Positions 35,972 through 46,358 are shown, counted from the first letter of the stretch. The stretch: DNA of 64,000 bases from Roseovarius aestuarii (GCF_019966515.1 NZ_JAIMIB010000013.1:78308-142307), one strand, 5' to 3'. The notes: generated by a model from the sequence alone, not told the origin. Numbers and translations: made by a program.

Positions 35972-36766
35972 CTATAGTTTCATCTGCTGCACTTGCGCCG
36001 AAAGCCCGCCATCAAGCACCCAGAGCTGCCCCGAGGCATAGCGCGCTTCGTCCGAGGCCAGCCAGTTGACCAGATTGGCGATATCCTTGGGCGTGCCATA
36101 AGTGCGCATTGGGTGGACATCGCGCACCGCCTGCTGCAGCTGATCGATGCTCTTGCCGCCGCCGCCCGACCCGTCGCCGGTGAAAAAACTCTGCAACATG
36201 GGCGTGTCTATATACCCCGGGCAGATAGCGTTCACGCGGATGCCTTCGGGCCCATGATCGCAGGCCATTGCGCGTGTCAGGGCATGCACTGCGCCTTTGG
36301 TGGCGCAATAGGCGGCAAGGCCCGGATCGGCGATGAAGCCATCATAAGAGCCGAAATTGATCACGCTGGCGCTGGCGCCGGATTTGCCCGCCCTGCGCAA
36401 CAAGGGCAGCGCGTATTTTGAGGTCAGAAAAGTGCCCGTCGCATTGACAGCAAAAGAGCGGTTCCATTCCTCCAGCGTGGTATCCTCGATGGTCTTTTCA
36501 ATCTCGATCCCGGCGGCGTTGACAAGGATATCCAGCTGGCCACTTTCGGCGTTGACCCGGTCCATCGCGGCTATGGCGTCGACCTCTTGGGTAACGTCCT
36601 GTTTGATAAAGATGCTGCCATCGTCGTCATGTGCGTCAAGCGAACCCCGCGGAGTCAGATCCGCCGCATAGACGCGCGCGCCTTCACGCAGAAATCGCGC
36701 CACAATTGCGCGACCGATGCCGCCGCGCGCGCCGGTAACCAGGGCGGTTTTTCCTTCTAACATCAT
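35972..36766 (-). CDS. Short-chain dehydrogenase/reductase (SDR) 2
   Basis: 264 residues. TALVTGARGGIGRAIVARFLREGARVYAADL is the cofactor-binding site; VNAAGIEIEK, INFGSYDG and YCATKGAVHALTRAMACDHG supply the catalytic Ser, Tyr and Lys. It differs from SDR 1 by a longer loop rich in glycine and serine (GDGSGGGGKS near 200). The ATG overlaps the sulfatase stop. Two different SDRs in one operon suggest two alcohol oxidation steps or two stereoisomers. Confidence 0.85.
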   Translation of the reverse strand: MMLEGKTALVTGARGGIGRAIVARFLREGARVYAADLTPRGSLDAHDDDGSIFIKQDVTQEVDAIAAMDRVNAESGQLDILVNAAGIEIEKTIEDTTLEEWNRSFAVNATGTFLTSKYALPLLRRAGKSGASASVINFGSYDGFIADPGLAAYCATKGAVHALTRAMACDHGPEGIRVNAICPGYIDTPMLQSFFTGDGSGGGGKSIDQLQQAVRDVHPMRTYGTPKDIANLVNWLASDEARYASGQLWVLDGGLSAQVQQMKL

Positions 36767-38298
36767 TCATCAGCATCCTTAACTGGGGGAAATCGGTAAC
36801 GCGCCGCAGCAACCGTCCAATCCATATGATTTCGCACATATTCCCGGGTGGCATCCCGAGGCGGGTTGTAATCCCAAGGTTCGCCCGCGCCCGCCTCCAT
36901 CGCCGCATGCAATCTCCGGCGCGAACGCTGAGTGGCGATCACATTCGCACGCAGTTTATTGCTATCCCAACGCTCTGCCACTTCGGCGGCAAACATCGCC
37001 GCGCGCTCAGCATAGGCCGGGTCACGTGCCAGATTCTGTTTTTCCAATGGATCGTTCGCCAGATCGTAAAGCTGCGGGGGATCGACGTCGCAATGGATAT
37101 ATTTCAGATCGCCCCGCCGGATCATGAACACCGGAAAAGGCGTCATCTCGGCGCAATATTCGCCGATGGCTTCGTCCACCGGATCGGCCTGGCCCCGCAA
37201 CAACCGCACAAGTGAACGGCCATCGACAGGTTCGCCCAGAAATGTTTCGTCGCCACCGGCAATGTCCACGAAAGTGGGCAGCATATCGACCAGCGAACAG
37301 GCATTGCGCGCCGTGCCCTGAACCACGCCGGGGCCCGCCATGATCAACGGTACGCGGGCGGAGTGTTCAAAGAAATTCATCTTGTACCACAATCCGCGCT
37401 CGCCCAGCATGTCGCCATGATCGGCGGTGACGACGACAATGGTGTTATCCAGCGCATCTATATCATCAAGCGCCCTGATCATCGCGCCGACCTTGCTGTC
37501 GAAATAGCTTACATTGGCCAGGTAGGCGCGACGGGCGCGGATCACCTCTGCATCGCTCAGGGGTACATAACTGGCCTCGATCCCGTCCATGATGCGCCGC
37601 GAAAACGGGTCCTGATCCTCAGGAGGTAGTATATGTTCGGGCATATCAATCTCTTCGTCGGAATAGAGGTCCCACCATTCCGGCTTGGCGACATAAGGGT
37701 CATGCGGATGAATGAAACTGGCCACGAGGCAAAATGGGGCGTCATTGCCTGCGGCCCGATCGCGGCCCCGGTCAATCAGCCAGCGGCGGGCGGCAAATTC
37801 GACCTCGTCATCATAATCAGTCTGGAAGGTGGCAACCGCCGCACCGCTTTCCTTGACGGTCTGCATATTGTGATACCATTTGTCGATCCGCTCGTCCGCG
37901 GCCTCCCAATCGGGGGTCCAGGCGAAATCGGCAGGGTAAATATCGGTGGTCACCCGGTCTTGAAACCCGTGCTTCTGATCCGGGCCGACAAAATGCATTT
38001 TACCACTCAGGCAGGTGCGATACCCCAATGCCTTCAGGTAATGCGCAAACGTCGGCACGCTGGCGCGAAACTCGGAAGCGTTGTCATAGGCCGCGATCCG
38101 GCTGATCAGCTGCCCGGACATGAAGGCAAACCGCGAAGGTGCACAGAGCGGCGAATTACAGTAAGCCGCATCGAACCGCATGCCGCGTGCGGCCAGCGCA
38201 TCCATATACGGGGTCTTGGCAACCGGATGTCCATAAGCACCGCAAAAATGCGGTGCCAGCTGGTCCGCCATGATAACCACGATGTTGGGCTGCGTCAC
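36763..38298 (-). CDS. Sulfatase, choline-sulfatase-like
   Basis: 511 residues. The N-terminus PNIVVIMADQLAPHFCGAYGHP binds calcium. The formylglycine motif is C52-A-P-S-R56 (PLCAPSRFAFMSGQ), the type modified by formylglycine-generating enzyme. TADHGDMLGERGLWYKMNFFEHSARVPLI completes the alkaline-phosphatase-like site. The C-terminal MDWTVAAARYRFPP resembles choline-O-sulfatase (BetC). It hydrolyses a sulfate ester in the cytoplasm; no signal peptide is seen. No betA/betB genes accompany it, so the released alcohol is perhaps oxidised by the SDRs of the same operon. Confidence 0.85.
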   Translation of the reverse strand: MTQPNIVVIMADQLAPHFCGAYGHPVAKTPYMDALAARGMRFDAAYCNSPLCAPSRFAFMSGQLISRIAAYDNASEFRASVPTFAHYLKALGYRTCLSGKMHFVGPDQKHGFQDRVTTDIYPADFAWTPDWEAADERIDKWYHNMQTVKESGAAVATFQTDYDDEVEFAARRWLIDRGRDRAAGNDAPFCLVASFIHPHDPYVAKPEWWDLYSDEEIDMPEHILPPEDQDPFSRRIMDGIEASYVPLSDAEVIRARRAYLANVSYFDSKVGAMIRALDDIDALDNTIVVVTADHGDMLGERGLWYKMNFFEHSARVPLIMAGPGVVQGTARNACSLVDMLPTFVDIAGGDETFLGEPVDGRSLVRLLRGQADPVDEAIGEYCAEMTPFPVFMIRRGDLKYIHCDVDPPQLYDLANDPLEKQNLARDPAYAERAAMFAAEVAERWDSNKLRANVIATQRSRRRLHAAMEAGAGEPWDYNPPRDATREYVRNHMDWTVAAARYRFPPVKDADE

Positions 38299-39434
38299 GG
38301 GGCGGCCTTTTCATAGGCATCCAGAACAAGACCGTGGAAATGATGTACCGCATGCTCTGACTTACCTGACCCGGACGGGTCATTCACGATCCGACCCTGG
38401 GTGAAGGCAGGCGTGTTCATACCCCGCTGCACGCTCTCCACAAGGCCGATATCCTCGACCTGAAGTACTTCGTCAAGATAGCGGATCGCATCCAGCTCCA
38501 TTGCGTCTGGATCGGGGGTTTCAAGGAAAAAATCATAGGTCTCCAGCGTTCGGTCCGGGCCCACAGGAATAATGTTCAACACGATCATGCTGGAACGCCC
38601 CGGATAACGCATCAGGCAGGTGGTGGGCCAAAGCCACCAGACCGCATGGGTGCGCACGGTGGCGTTGGACACATCATAGGCTGTGTTCGCACCCTTGCCT
38701 GCATCCGCCATATGGCTGGAATAGATGCCGTAGGTGGTGACCTTGTAGGTATCCATATCCACCAGATCGCAGAAATCCTTGTGCGCTGTCGGGCAGTGAT
38801 AGCATTCCAGGAAATTATCGACGACGTTCTTCCAGTTCGACCGGATGTCATAGGTCAGCCGGTGCCCGAAAGTCAGCTGATCAATATCCCGCGCCCAATG
38901 CCTGATCTCAGTTTCCAGATCGCCGGACTGTTCGCGCAGGGGCGCAGCGCCGGGATCCAGATTAACGTAGATGAACCCGGCGAATTCTTCGACATGAACC
39001 TGATCAAGGCAAATGTCGCCCGTGTTGAAATTCTCCAGATGTTCGGTTTCCGGAGCGCGCACCAGCTGACCATCAAGCTTATATACCCAGGCATGATAGG
39101 GACACATGATTCGCGATGTCTGACCCTCACCGCTTAGCAATTCATGCGCCCGGTGCTTGCAGACGTTGTAGAAAGCCCGCAATTGACCATCGCGATCTCT
39201 GACAATTGCAACTGGCTGACCCGCTATTGTCACGGTGACGTAAGCGCCGGGATCGCGCAGTTTCTCGACGTGACAGATCCATTGCCAGGACTTGGCAAGG
39301 ATGTGCTGCTGATCGACGGTGAACCAGTCATCCCGCGTGTAGGCGTCGGCCCTCAGGGACAGGGAATTTCCAGCATCAGCGGAATATCCCTTCTGTATCG
39401 CCGCAAACTGCTCCTTAGAAGGTAATGTCGTCAT
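38295..39434 (-). CDS. Rieske non-haem iron oxygenase alpha subunit, CntA/choline-monooxygenase-like
   Basis: 379 residues. The Rieske 2Fe-2S ligands are C92/H94 (VCKHRAH) and C111/H114 (MCPYHAW). The mononuclear iron site is in NFLECYHCPTAH (H213, H218). A glutamate (E210) stands where ring-hydroxylating dioxygenases have the bridging aspartate; this exchange is known from carnitine monooxygenase CntA and its relatives. A quaternary-amine or carnitine-type substrate is therefore likely. No reductase gene is adjacent. It is the first gene of the operon and overlaps the sulfatase gene by 4 nt. Confidence 0.85.
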   Translation of the reverse strand: MTTLPSKEQFAAIQKGYSADAGNSLSLRADAYTRDDWFTVDQQHILAKSWQWICHVEKLRDPGAYVTVTIAGQPVAIVRDRDGQLRAFYNVCKHRAHELLSGEGQTSRIMCPYHAWVYKLDGQLVRAPETEHLENFNTGDICLDQVHVEEFAGFIYVNLDPGAAPLREQSGDLETEIRHWARDIDQLTFGHRLTYDIRSNWKNVVDNFLECYHCPTAHKDFCDLVDMDTYKVTTYGIYSSHMADAGKGANTAYDVSNATVRTHAVWWLWPTTCLMRYPGRSSMIVLNIIPVGPDRTLETYDFFLETPDPDAMELDAIRYLDEVLQVEDIGLVESVQRGMNTPAFTQGRIVNDPSGSGKSEHAVHHFHGLVLDAYEKAAP

Positions 39435-39524
39435 GATAAGCGCTCCCGGTTCGCCCGATAACCCGCGCTATTTTCCAACAGTTACGAGCACTCTTCCTAT
39501 ACCTTATTCGCCACTTGAAAGTCT

Positions 39525-40556
39525 TTAATCGCCATTTTTATCAGAATCCGGTGGGCGATACATCGGCCAGGCCCGGAACTCGAACGGGACACGCCCCTCG
39601 ATACGGTCCTGCGTGGCCGACGCGCCGAACCGCGCCTTATAGGCGCGAGAGAAGTGTACCTGACTGGCGAAACCCGAGGCCAAAGCGATCTCGGCGATGG
39701 GAAGCTCGGTTTGCGTGACCAGACCGCGTGCCCGGTCAAGCCGGATATCTCGATAATAAAGCTGCGGGCTGGTTTTGACGTATTTCCGGAACAACCGGTT
39801 CAATTGGCGCTGTGAAATTCCTGCTCGCGCGCAGAGCGCAGGGATGCTGATCGGCGTCTCAAGATGTCGCTCCATAATCTCGATCGCATCCCGAACCTTT
39901 TGTGGCGCGGTATTGCCCAACGGCTCAAGATGTTCATCGGTCTGATGCACGCCAGGCCCGCGCAGATTGTTGTGAAACAGGTATTTCGCACAATCGCTGG
40001 TCAGCGCATCACCGACAAGCCCGCGCAACAACGACAAGGCATAGTCACCAGCAGCGGCGCCGCCGCAGCAGGTCCCGATATTGCCATCGTGAACGTACAG
40101 ATCTTCGCACACATCAATCCGGGGATAATTCTCGCCAAAGGAGTCGATATGTTCATAGTGAACAGTGGCGCGCCGCCCGTTCAGCAAGCCCGCCTCGGCC
40201 AGAATGAAGGCAGCCGTATCGATACCACCCACGTAGCTTCCGGTTCTGGCATATCTGCGGATGGCCGATAGCAGCAATTCGCTCGAAAAAGCCTCGGGCG
40301 TCCAGCTGCTGGAAACGAGGACGATATCCGGTCTCGCCTGCCTTTGCGTTTGCAGCGGTTCAACCGCGATCCTGATCCCATTGCTGGCCCGGCACAGCCC
40401 CCCCTTCTCGCTGGCAATACACCACCGGAAGTGCTGCTTACCCGCCAGATAGTTTGCCGCACGAAACGGATCCAGAAAGGCCATTGTCGCCGCCAGATTG
40501 AAGTGTGGCGTGACCAGCACCAGTATCTCTGTGAAATTGGATTGTTTCGCCTTCAT
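39525..40556 (-). CDS. GlxA-family AraC-type transcriptional regulator
   Basis: 343 residues. An N-terminal DJ-1/PfpI-like domain (ILVLVTPHFNLAATMAFLDPFRAANYL ... GGIDTAAFILAEAGLLNGRRATVHYEH) precedes two C-terminal AraC helix-turn-helix motifs (IPALCARAGISQRQLNRLFRKYVKTSP and IAEIALASGFASQVHFSRAYKARFG). Related regulators (GbdR, CdhR, SouR) control betaine, carnitine and sarcosine breakdown. It lies just upstream of and in line with the Rieske-sulfatase operon, which it probably activates. Confidence 0.88.
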   Translation of the reverse strand: MKAKQSNFTEILVLVTPHFNLAATMAFLDPFRAANYLAGKQHFRWCIASEKGGLCRASNGIRIAVEPLQTQRQARPDIVLVSSSWTPEAFSSELLLSAIRRYARTGSYVGGIDTAAFILAEAGLLNGRRATVHYEHIDSFGENYPRIDVCEDLYVHDGNIGTCCGGAAAGDYALSLLRGLVGDALTSDCAKYLFHNNLRGPGVHQTDEHLEPLGNTAPQKVRDAIEIMERHLETPISIPALCARAGISQRQLNRLFRKYVKTSPQLYYRDIRLDRARGLVTQTELPIAEIALASGFASQVHFSRAYKARFGASATQDRIEGRVPFEFRAWPMYRPPDSDKNGD

Positions 40557-40714
40557 GAGGTCAATCTAGGGGATACGCTGGCGAGCGACGAGTTAAATAA
40601 GCGCCCATATGCCGGAGCGGGCCCTGATTGCAGCCGGCGGCACTCACGGCCCCGGAAACTCAGGCCAGCGAAAGCTCACAAAACCCTGAAGTATGAGGCG
40701 GATGCAGATGCCAT

Positions 40715-41458
40715 CTATCCCGCCGACCCGGCCCGTTCCCCAAGATCGCCCACCCACCAGCTTTGGTCCGGGCCGCGATAAATCGTGATGTGATCACCCT
40801 GATCCAGCGCGTAAAGATCCCTACCATGATGCAGCAGGCTCTGGCCGGCATTTCCCTGCCCATCCCGCCAGGTCAGTCTTGTGTCGGGGCATCCGGGCAC
40901 CCGGATCGCGGCGCGGCGGATACCAGTTACGGTCGCCCCGTCCCGCCTGCCATATTCCCGGGTCCGGATGGCATCAACACTGCGTCTGCCCACCACCCAG
41001 AGGCACAGCAACCAGACGATCCCGACGCCCAGCGCAAGTGTCGATGTTGTACGCGCAGCGGAATGGTACCAGTTCCCCACCAGTTCGATCGTGCGCGGAT
41101 CGTCGGGCAGATAGCGCAAGCTCACACGGTCCCCGCGCATGGCTCGCAAATATTCTGTGGCGTTGACCAGGCGCTCCTGCATCACCACCTCTCCGGCATG
41201 TGTGGGATAGCGCAGGGTCATCCAGTACGAGGTCGACAGGCTGCCATCCGGGTTGCGTGTCCGGGCGAACCGTTTGTGGCTTATGGTGCCGTTCGCTTGC
41301 CGTCCTTCGTCATCGAAACGCCGCGCCAGATCGGCATCTGACGCACTGACCAGCGACAGGCCGACGAAGACCAGCCCCAGCATCACCACAAGCCAACCGC
41401 CCATGCGCAGAAACAGGCGAAAGATCGGCACCGGCTTTTCCTGAACGACCATAACCAT
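40715..41458 (-). CDS. DUF3592 family membrane protein
   Basis: About 247 residues. Two membrane segments are clear: GGWLVVMLGLVFVGLSLVSA near the start and TTSTLALGVGIVWLLCLWVVG in the middle. Between them a soluble domain of the DUF3592 type is seen (TLRYPTHAGEVVMQERLV ... GDRVSLRYLPDDPRTIEL). Function is unknown. The ATG at 41458 is chosen over a GTG at 41491 that would add 11 residues; neither ribosome binding site is strong. Confidence 0.65.
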   Translation of the reverse strand: MVMVVQEKPVPIFRLFLRMGGWLVVMLGLVFVGLSLVSASDADLARRFDDEGRQANGTISHKRFARTRNPDGSLSTSYWMTLRYPTHAGEVVMQERLVNATEYLRAMRGDRVSLRYLPDDPRTIELVGNWYHSAARTTSTLALGVGIVWLLCLWVVGRRSVDAIRTREYGRRDGATVTGIRRAAIRVPGCPDTRLTWRDGQGNAGQSLLHHGRDLYALDQGDHITIYRGPDQSWWVGDLGERAGSAG

Positions 41459-41491
41459 AGGGTCAGACTTAAGTGATTCCGGCCGCGACAC

Positions 41492-41999
41492 AAGTCATCC
41501 GCTCACATGCAGGCGCGTGCAGCTTGCCCCCACACGCGCCTGCTCTGGGATCAGCTCGGCCCAGGAAGAAAAAAACCGGGCGATCCGCAATCGTTTTGTT
41601 TACAACCCAAAACTCAGTTATTCGGCACCTCCGTCGGGCTGTCCGGATAGCTGTCACAGACACCATGCCCCCCTATGGACCACTGGCAGACGGCGTTCAG
41701 AATGACCAAGGCGAAATCGATCTGCGTCGCCCTCATCTACGATCCGCCAAACCCGTCGAACCTGTTCGGATCGGTCTCATCGTTACCTGATTACGACCCA
41801 GATGGTCAGGCCTCTGTCCGATGATCGAGCCAACCCTGGCTACAGCGTGTAGAATAAATCCTGCCAATAACATCACGAAAACCTTCTCTTCGGCCGTGTC
41901 AGAAAATCTGACTCAGCCGCATCTACAGGATAACCCTAGAGCAAGGAGAGATTCTCTCCAAAGTATATTTTTATCAATCATTACTCTTCTATAGGTTGT
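41492..41999. other. Intergenic region with three palindromes, no recognised gene
   Basis: I see no convincing gene. Three inverted repeats stand out: GCAGGCGCGTG (41509-41519) with CACGCGCCTGC (41533-41543); GTCAGA AAA TCTGAC (41899-41913); and GGAGAGA T TCTCTCC (41945-41959). The first is close to the DUF3592 start and could be an operator. The last two lie downstream of the ZntB-like gene and might be transcript ends or operators of something unseen. Confidence 0.45.
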
Positions 42000-42974
42000 T
42001 TACCTTCCCAGCATTCCAACCCTGCGAAAGACCCAGACCAACAGCACGCCAAGGACGACCAACCCGCCCGTGACGATCCAGAAGGCCGTCGGATTGTCCG
42101 CCCCCGGCATCCCACCCACATTGATGCCCAAAAGGCCGGTGATCAGGCCCAGCGGCAGAAAGATCGCCGCCACCACCGACAGGATCAGCATCTGCCGGTT
42201 CATCGCCTCGGCGCGGGTGTCCATGATCTGGTCCTGCACCACCTGTGCCCGGTCGCGGATCGCGTCCAGTTCCTCGGCCAGCCGTGTCATCCGCTCGGTC
42301 GCCTCGCGCAGCCGCGTGCGCCCCTCGGGCACGATCCACGGCAATTCCTCGATCTCGAAGGTACTCAGCGCGTCCCGCTGCGGCGCCATGTGACGCCTGA
42401 GCAGGATCGACGCCCGCCGGATCGTACCCAAATCGAACCGGGACGATGCGGAAATCCCGTCGATCACCTGATCTTCCAGCACATCGACCTTCTCGTTCAG
42501 CCCCGCCACCACAGGCTCGGCCCGGTCCGCCAGCCTGAGCGCCAGCCGCGCCACCAGTTCGGTCGGATGATCCGGCCCCTGCCCGCGTTCGACCTCGGCC
42601 AGCACATCGCCTACCGCCATCAACCGCCTGAGTTGCACGGTGATCACCAGCTTCGCCGTGATCCACATCCTGAGCGAGACCATATCTTCCACCTCGTCGC
42701 CCGGATTCAGGTTCACCCCGCGCAGGTTCAGCAACACGCCCTCGCCATGCAACGTGCAGCGCGGCCGTGTTTCGGGCGCCAGCAGCGCTCGCCTGACCAG
42801 CGGTTGCAGCCCGGCCGCTTCCAGCCAGTCCCGCGCACCCTCACGCGCCAGATCCGCATGAAGCCAGACAAAGCCGGACGCGTCAGCATCCAGCCCGGCA
42901 ACATCGTCTGCGCCCGGCTCGATCGCCTTCGCTGCGCCACCCGCATCGATCCGCCATTGGTGGATACCGTCCAT
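42000..42974 (-). CDS. zntB: CorA/ZntB-family divalent cation transporter
   Basis: 324 residues. A large cytoplasmic N-terminal domain is followed by two C-terminal membrane helices, LSVVAAIFLPLGLITGLLGI and FWIVTGGLVVLGVLLVWVF. The pore signature is GINVGGMPGA, the ZntB version of the CorA GMN loop. ZntB carries zinc or other divalent cations at the inner membrane. The start at MDGIHQWRID was chosen because the 57 residues upstream lie in the promoter gap shared with valS and do not resemble the family. Confidence 0.85.
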   Translation of the reverse strand: MDGIHQWRIDAGGAAKAIEPGADDVAGLDADASGFVWLHADLAREGARDWLEAAGLQPLVRRALLAPETRPRCTLHGEGVLLNLRGVNLNPGDEVEDMVSLRMWITAKLVITVQLRRLMAVGDVLAEVERGQGPDHPTELVARLALRLADRAEPVVAGLNEKVDVLEDQVIDGISASSRFDLGTIRRASILLRRHMAPQRDALSTFEIEELPWIVPEGRTRLREATERMTRLAEELDAIRDRAQVVQDQIMDTRAEAMNRQMLILSVVAAIFLPLGLITGLLGINVGGMPGADNPTAFWIVTGGLVVLGVLLVWVFRRVGMLGR

Positions 42975-43122
42975 CGCCCTGCCTCCGCTTGCCTGTACCC
43001 ACAGTTTGCGATGGATTTGTCCACCTGTCACGCAGACATAAGAAAATACCAGCGCCGCCTTTCCCTTACTGCCTTCATTCGCTAGACGTGCGGTCAGTTT
43101 TACGAACCTGCAGGACAGACCC

Positions 43123-46100
43123 ATGGCGATGGAAAAAACCTTCAACGCGGCCGAGGCCGAAGCCCGTCTCTATGAGGCCTGGGAAAAGGCCGGATGCTTT
43201 ACCGCCGGGGCCAATGCCAAACCGGGCGCGAATAGCTTCTCGATCATGATCCCGCCGCCCAACGTCACCGGCTCGCTGCATATGGGCCACGCTTTCAACA
43301 ACACGTTGCAGGACATCCTTGTGCGCTGGCACCGGATGCGCGGCTTTGACACACTCTGGCAACCCGGCACCGACCATGCGGGCATCGCCACGCAGATGGT
43401 GACCGAACGTGACATGATGGAACATCAGGAACCCACACGGGTTCAGATGGGTCGCGAAGCGTTTGAAAAGCGCGTCTGGCAGCAGAAAATCAAATCCCGC
43501 GGCACCATCATCGGGCAATTGAAACGCATCGGTGCCTCCTGCGACTGGTCGCGCGAAGCCTTCACCATGTCCGGCGCGCCTTCGGCCCCAGAAGGCGAAG
43601 AGGGCAATTTCCACGACGCCGTGATCAAGGTCTTTGTCGAGATGTACGAGAAGGGCCTGATTTATCGCGGCAAGCGACTGGTCAACTGGGACCCGCACTT
43701 TGAGACCGCGATCAGCGACCTTGAGGTCGAAAACCTCGAAGTTGCGGGTCATATGTGGCATTTCAAATACCCGCTCGCCGACGGTCAGACTTACGAATAT
43801 CTGGAGAAAGACGAAGACGGAAACGTGCTCTTCCGCGAGACCCGCGATTACATCTCGATCGCCACGACCCGGCCCGAGACCATGCTGGGTGACGGCGCGG
43901 TGGCGGTGCATCCGTCAGATGAACGCTACGCGCCAATTGTCGGAAAACTATGTGAAATCCCGGTGGGTCCGAAAGAGCATCGCCGCCTGATCCCGATCAT
44001 CACCGACGACTACCCTGACCCAGATTTCGGCTCGGGCGCGGTCAAGATCACCGGCGCGCATGACTTCAACGACTACCAGGTCGCCAAGCGCGGCGGCATC
44101 CCGATGTACCGGCTGATGGACACCAAGGCGAACATGCGCGCCGACGGCGGCGCTTACGCCGAAATGGCCGAGGTTGCGATGGCCGTGGCCAAGGGCGAGC
44201 GGGAACTGACCGAGGCCGAGGCCGACACGATCAACCTTGTCCCCGACGACCTGCGCGGGCTGGACCGGTTCGAGGCGCGCAAACGCGTTGTCGATCAGAT
44301 CACGTCCGAGGGTCTGGCCGTCATGGTACCGGGCGAGCCGAACGAAGACGGTGAAACCTGCTTCGACGGCGGCATGGTGGCTTTTGTTGAATCAAAACCG
44401 ATCATGCAGCCCTTCGGCGACCGCTCCAAGGTGGTGATCGAGCCGATGCTGACCGACCAGTGGTTTGTCGACACCGACCAGATCGTCGGCCCGGCGCTGG
44501 AGGCGGTCAAGGACGGCACCGTGAAAATCCTGCCCGAGTCGGGCGAGCGCACCTATTACCACTGGCTGGAAAATATCGAGCCCTGGTGCATCTCCCGCCA
44601 GCTCTGGTGGGGGCATCAAATTCCGGTGTGGTATGGGCCGACAGTTGAGCGGGATGGCTTTGTAGATGAGAAAGGCACGCCAAATCGCTATCTTAGTTGG
44701 AATAAACTTGTTCCATTTTGCGCACCCACCGTTCGTGAAGCAATAGCCAAAGCAAAGGTGTATTACGGCTCTTTGGACGCGCTACTTCCTACCTTAGATT
44801 GGCCAATAATCGTGAAAGAAGAAGAGGCTAAAAGCCAAGATGGTGCGCTAGATCTCGCTACGATTGGTGAGCATGAGTTTGACGATGTCCATCCAGTATA
44901 TCTTTACCGCGACCCCGACGTGCTCGACACCTGGTTTTCTTCCGGGCTCTGGCCGATCGGCACGCTGGGCTGGCCCGAGGAAACCGAGGAGCTGAAAAAA
45001 TACTTCCCAACCTCGGTGCTGGTCACCGGGCAGGATATCCTGTTCTTCTGGGTCGCTCGGATGATGATGATGCAGCTTGCGGTGCTGGACGACAAAAAAC
45101 CCGTGACCGAGCGCATCCCTTTCCACGATGTCTACCTGCACGGCCTCGTCCGCGATGCCAAGGGCAAGAAGATGTCGAAATCCGTCGGCAACGTGATCGA
45201 CCCGCTGGAGATCATCGACGAGTTCGGCGCCGACGCGCTGCGCTTCTCCTCCGCCGCGATGGCGGCACTTGGCGGCGTCCTGAAGCTCGATATGGAACGC
45301 ATCAAGGGCTACCGCAATTTCGGCACCAAGCTCTGGAACGCTGCCCGCTTTGCCGAGATGAACAATGCGACGGGCAGCGACGGCACCCTGCCGCAACCGA
45401 CTGCAACGGTGAACAAATGGATCATCGGCGAGACCGCCAAGGTGCGCGAGCAGGTCGATGCGGCGATGACGGGCTACCGGTTCAACGACGCGGCAACCTC
45501 GCTTTATGCCTTTGTCTGGGGCAAGGTCTGCGACTGGTATGTTGAGTTCTCCAAGCCGTTGCTGCTCGATGGCGATGACGCAACCAAGGCCGAAACCCAA
45601 GCCACCATGGCTTGGGTCATCGACCAGTGCCTGATCCTGCTGCACCCGATCATGCCCTTCATCACCGAAGAGCTTTGGGGCACGCTGGGCGAGCGCCAGA
45701 AAATGCTGATCCACGCCGACTGGCCGACCTATGGTGCGGAGTTGGTCGATGCGGATGCCGACCGCGAGATGAACTGGGTGATTTCCCTGATCGAAGCCGT
45801 GCGTTCAGCCCGCCAGCAGATGCATGTCCCCGCCGGGCTGCATATCCCCGTGCTGGTCAGCGAGTTGGACGCGGCCGGACAGGCGGCGTGGGATGATAAC
45901 GAAGTGATGATCAAGCGCCTGACCCGGATCGACAGCCTGACCCGTGTCGACAGCTTCCCCAAGGGCTGCATCACCGTCGCGGTCGAAGGTGGTAGTTTCG
46001 GCCTTCCTCTGGCGGATATAATTGATATCAATGAAGAAAAGGCGCGCCTTGAGAAGACGCTTGGTAAGCTGGATAAGGAATTGGGCGGGCTGCGTGGACG

Positions 46101-46233
46101 GCTCAACAATCCGAAATTTGTCGAAAGCGCCCCGGAAGAGGTGGTGAGTGAAGCCCGTGAAAACCTCGCCCTGCGCGAAGAGGAATACGGCAAGCTCAAA
46201 GCAGCTCTGGACCGCCTAAATGAAATCGACTGA
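43123..46233 (+). CDS. valS: Valyl-tRNA synthetase
   Basis: ValS charges tRNA-Val. The 1,036-residue protein has HMGH at 53-56 ([13 protein letters not shown]), the editing domain with [30 protein letters not shown], and the KMSKS loop (K683). A C-terminal coiled-coil ends the protein ([22 protein letters not shown]). The part between [10 protein letters not shown] (about 505) and RDPDVLDTW (about 600) is longer than usual and has very different base composition; see the separate entry. The frame is intact throughout, so the enzyme is expected to function. A start at the second Met (43129) is possible. Confidence 0.95.
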   Translation: MAMEKTFNAAEAEARLYEAWEKAGCFTAGANAKPGANSFSIMIPPPNVTGSLHMGHAFNNTLQDILVRWHRMRGFDTLWQPGTDHAGIATQMVTERDMMEHQEPTRVQMGREAFEKRVWQQKIKSRGTIIGQLKRIGASCDWSREAFTMSGAPSAPEGEEGNFHDAVIKVFVEMYEKGLIYRGKRLVNWDPHFETAISDLEVENLEVAGHMWHFKYPLADGQTYEYLEKDEDGNVLFRETRDYISIATTRPETMLGDGAVAVHPSDERYAPIVGKLCEIPVGPKEHRRLIPIITDDYPDPDFGSGAVKITGAHDFNDYQVAKRGGIPMYRLMDTKANMRADGGAYAEMAEVAMAVAKGERELTEAEADTINLVPDDLRGLDRFEARKRVVDQITSEGLAVMVPGEPNEDGETCFDGGMVAFVESKPIMQPFGDRSKVVIEPMLTDQWFVDTDQIVGPALEAVKDGTVKILPESGERTYYHWLENIEPWCISRQLWWGHQIPVWYGPTVERDGFVDEKGTPNRYLSWNKLVPFCAPTVREAIAKAKVYYGSLDALLPTLDWPIIVKEEEAKSQDGALDLATIGEHEFDDVHPVYLYRDPDVLDTWFSSGLWPIGTLGWPEETEELKKYFPTSVLVTGQDILFFWVARMMMMQLAVLDDKKPVTERIPFHDVYLHGLVRDAKGKKMSKSVGNVIDPLEIIDEFGADALRFSSAAMAALGGVLKLDMERIKGYRNFGTKLWNAARFAEMNNATGSDGTLPQPTATVNKWIIGETAKVREQVDAAMTGYRFNDAATSLYAFVWGKVCDWYVEFSKPLLLDGDDATKAETQATMAWVIDQCLILLHPIMPFITEELWGTLGERQKMLIHADWPTYGAELVDADADREMNWVISLIEAVRSARQQMHVPAGLHIPVLVSELDAAGQAAWDDNEVMIKRLTRIDSLTRVDSFPKGCITVAVEGGSFGLPLADIIDINEEKARLEKTLGKLDKELGGLRGRLNNPKFVESAPEEVVSEARENLALREEEYGKLKAALDRLNEID
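44611..44910 (+). other. AT-rich foreign-looking segment inside valS
   Basis: About 300 bp encode roughly [20 protein letters not shown] through [13 protein letters not shown]. Codon choice turns AT-rich (for example cttagttggaataaactt). The line 44701-44760 has 27 G+C of 60, while 45181-45240 has 40 of 60. Both borders fall at conserved catalytic-core motifs. This looks like a recombination tract or insertion from a low-GC donor rather than drift. Confidence 0.6.
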
Positions 46234-46358
46234 TCCCGCCCTAGCTTTGCTGGCACGAGGGGCGGTACAAGGTCGCGCCGGCTTCGCCAGCACTCGGCGC
46301 CTGCGGCGGGCGGGAGGGGCTCGCTGCGCTCGCCCCGGTGGATGATAAGACGTTACGC

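Noticed and set aside
41989..42666. Long frame opposite to neighbours inside the ZntB-like gene
   Set aside because: It is a shadow frame in high-GC DNA with Gly/Arg/Ala-rich composition; the ZntB frame is clearly real.
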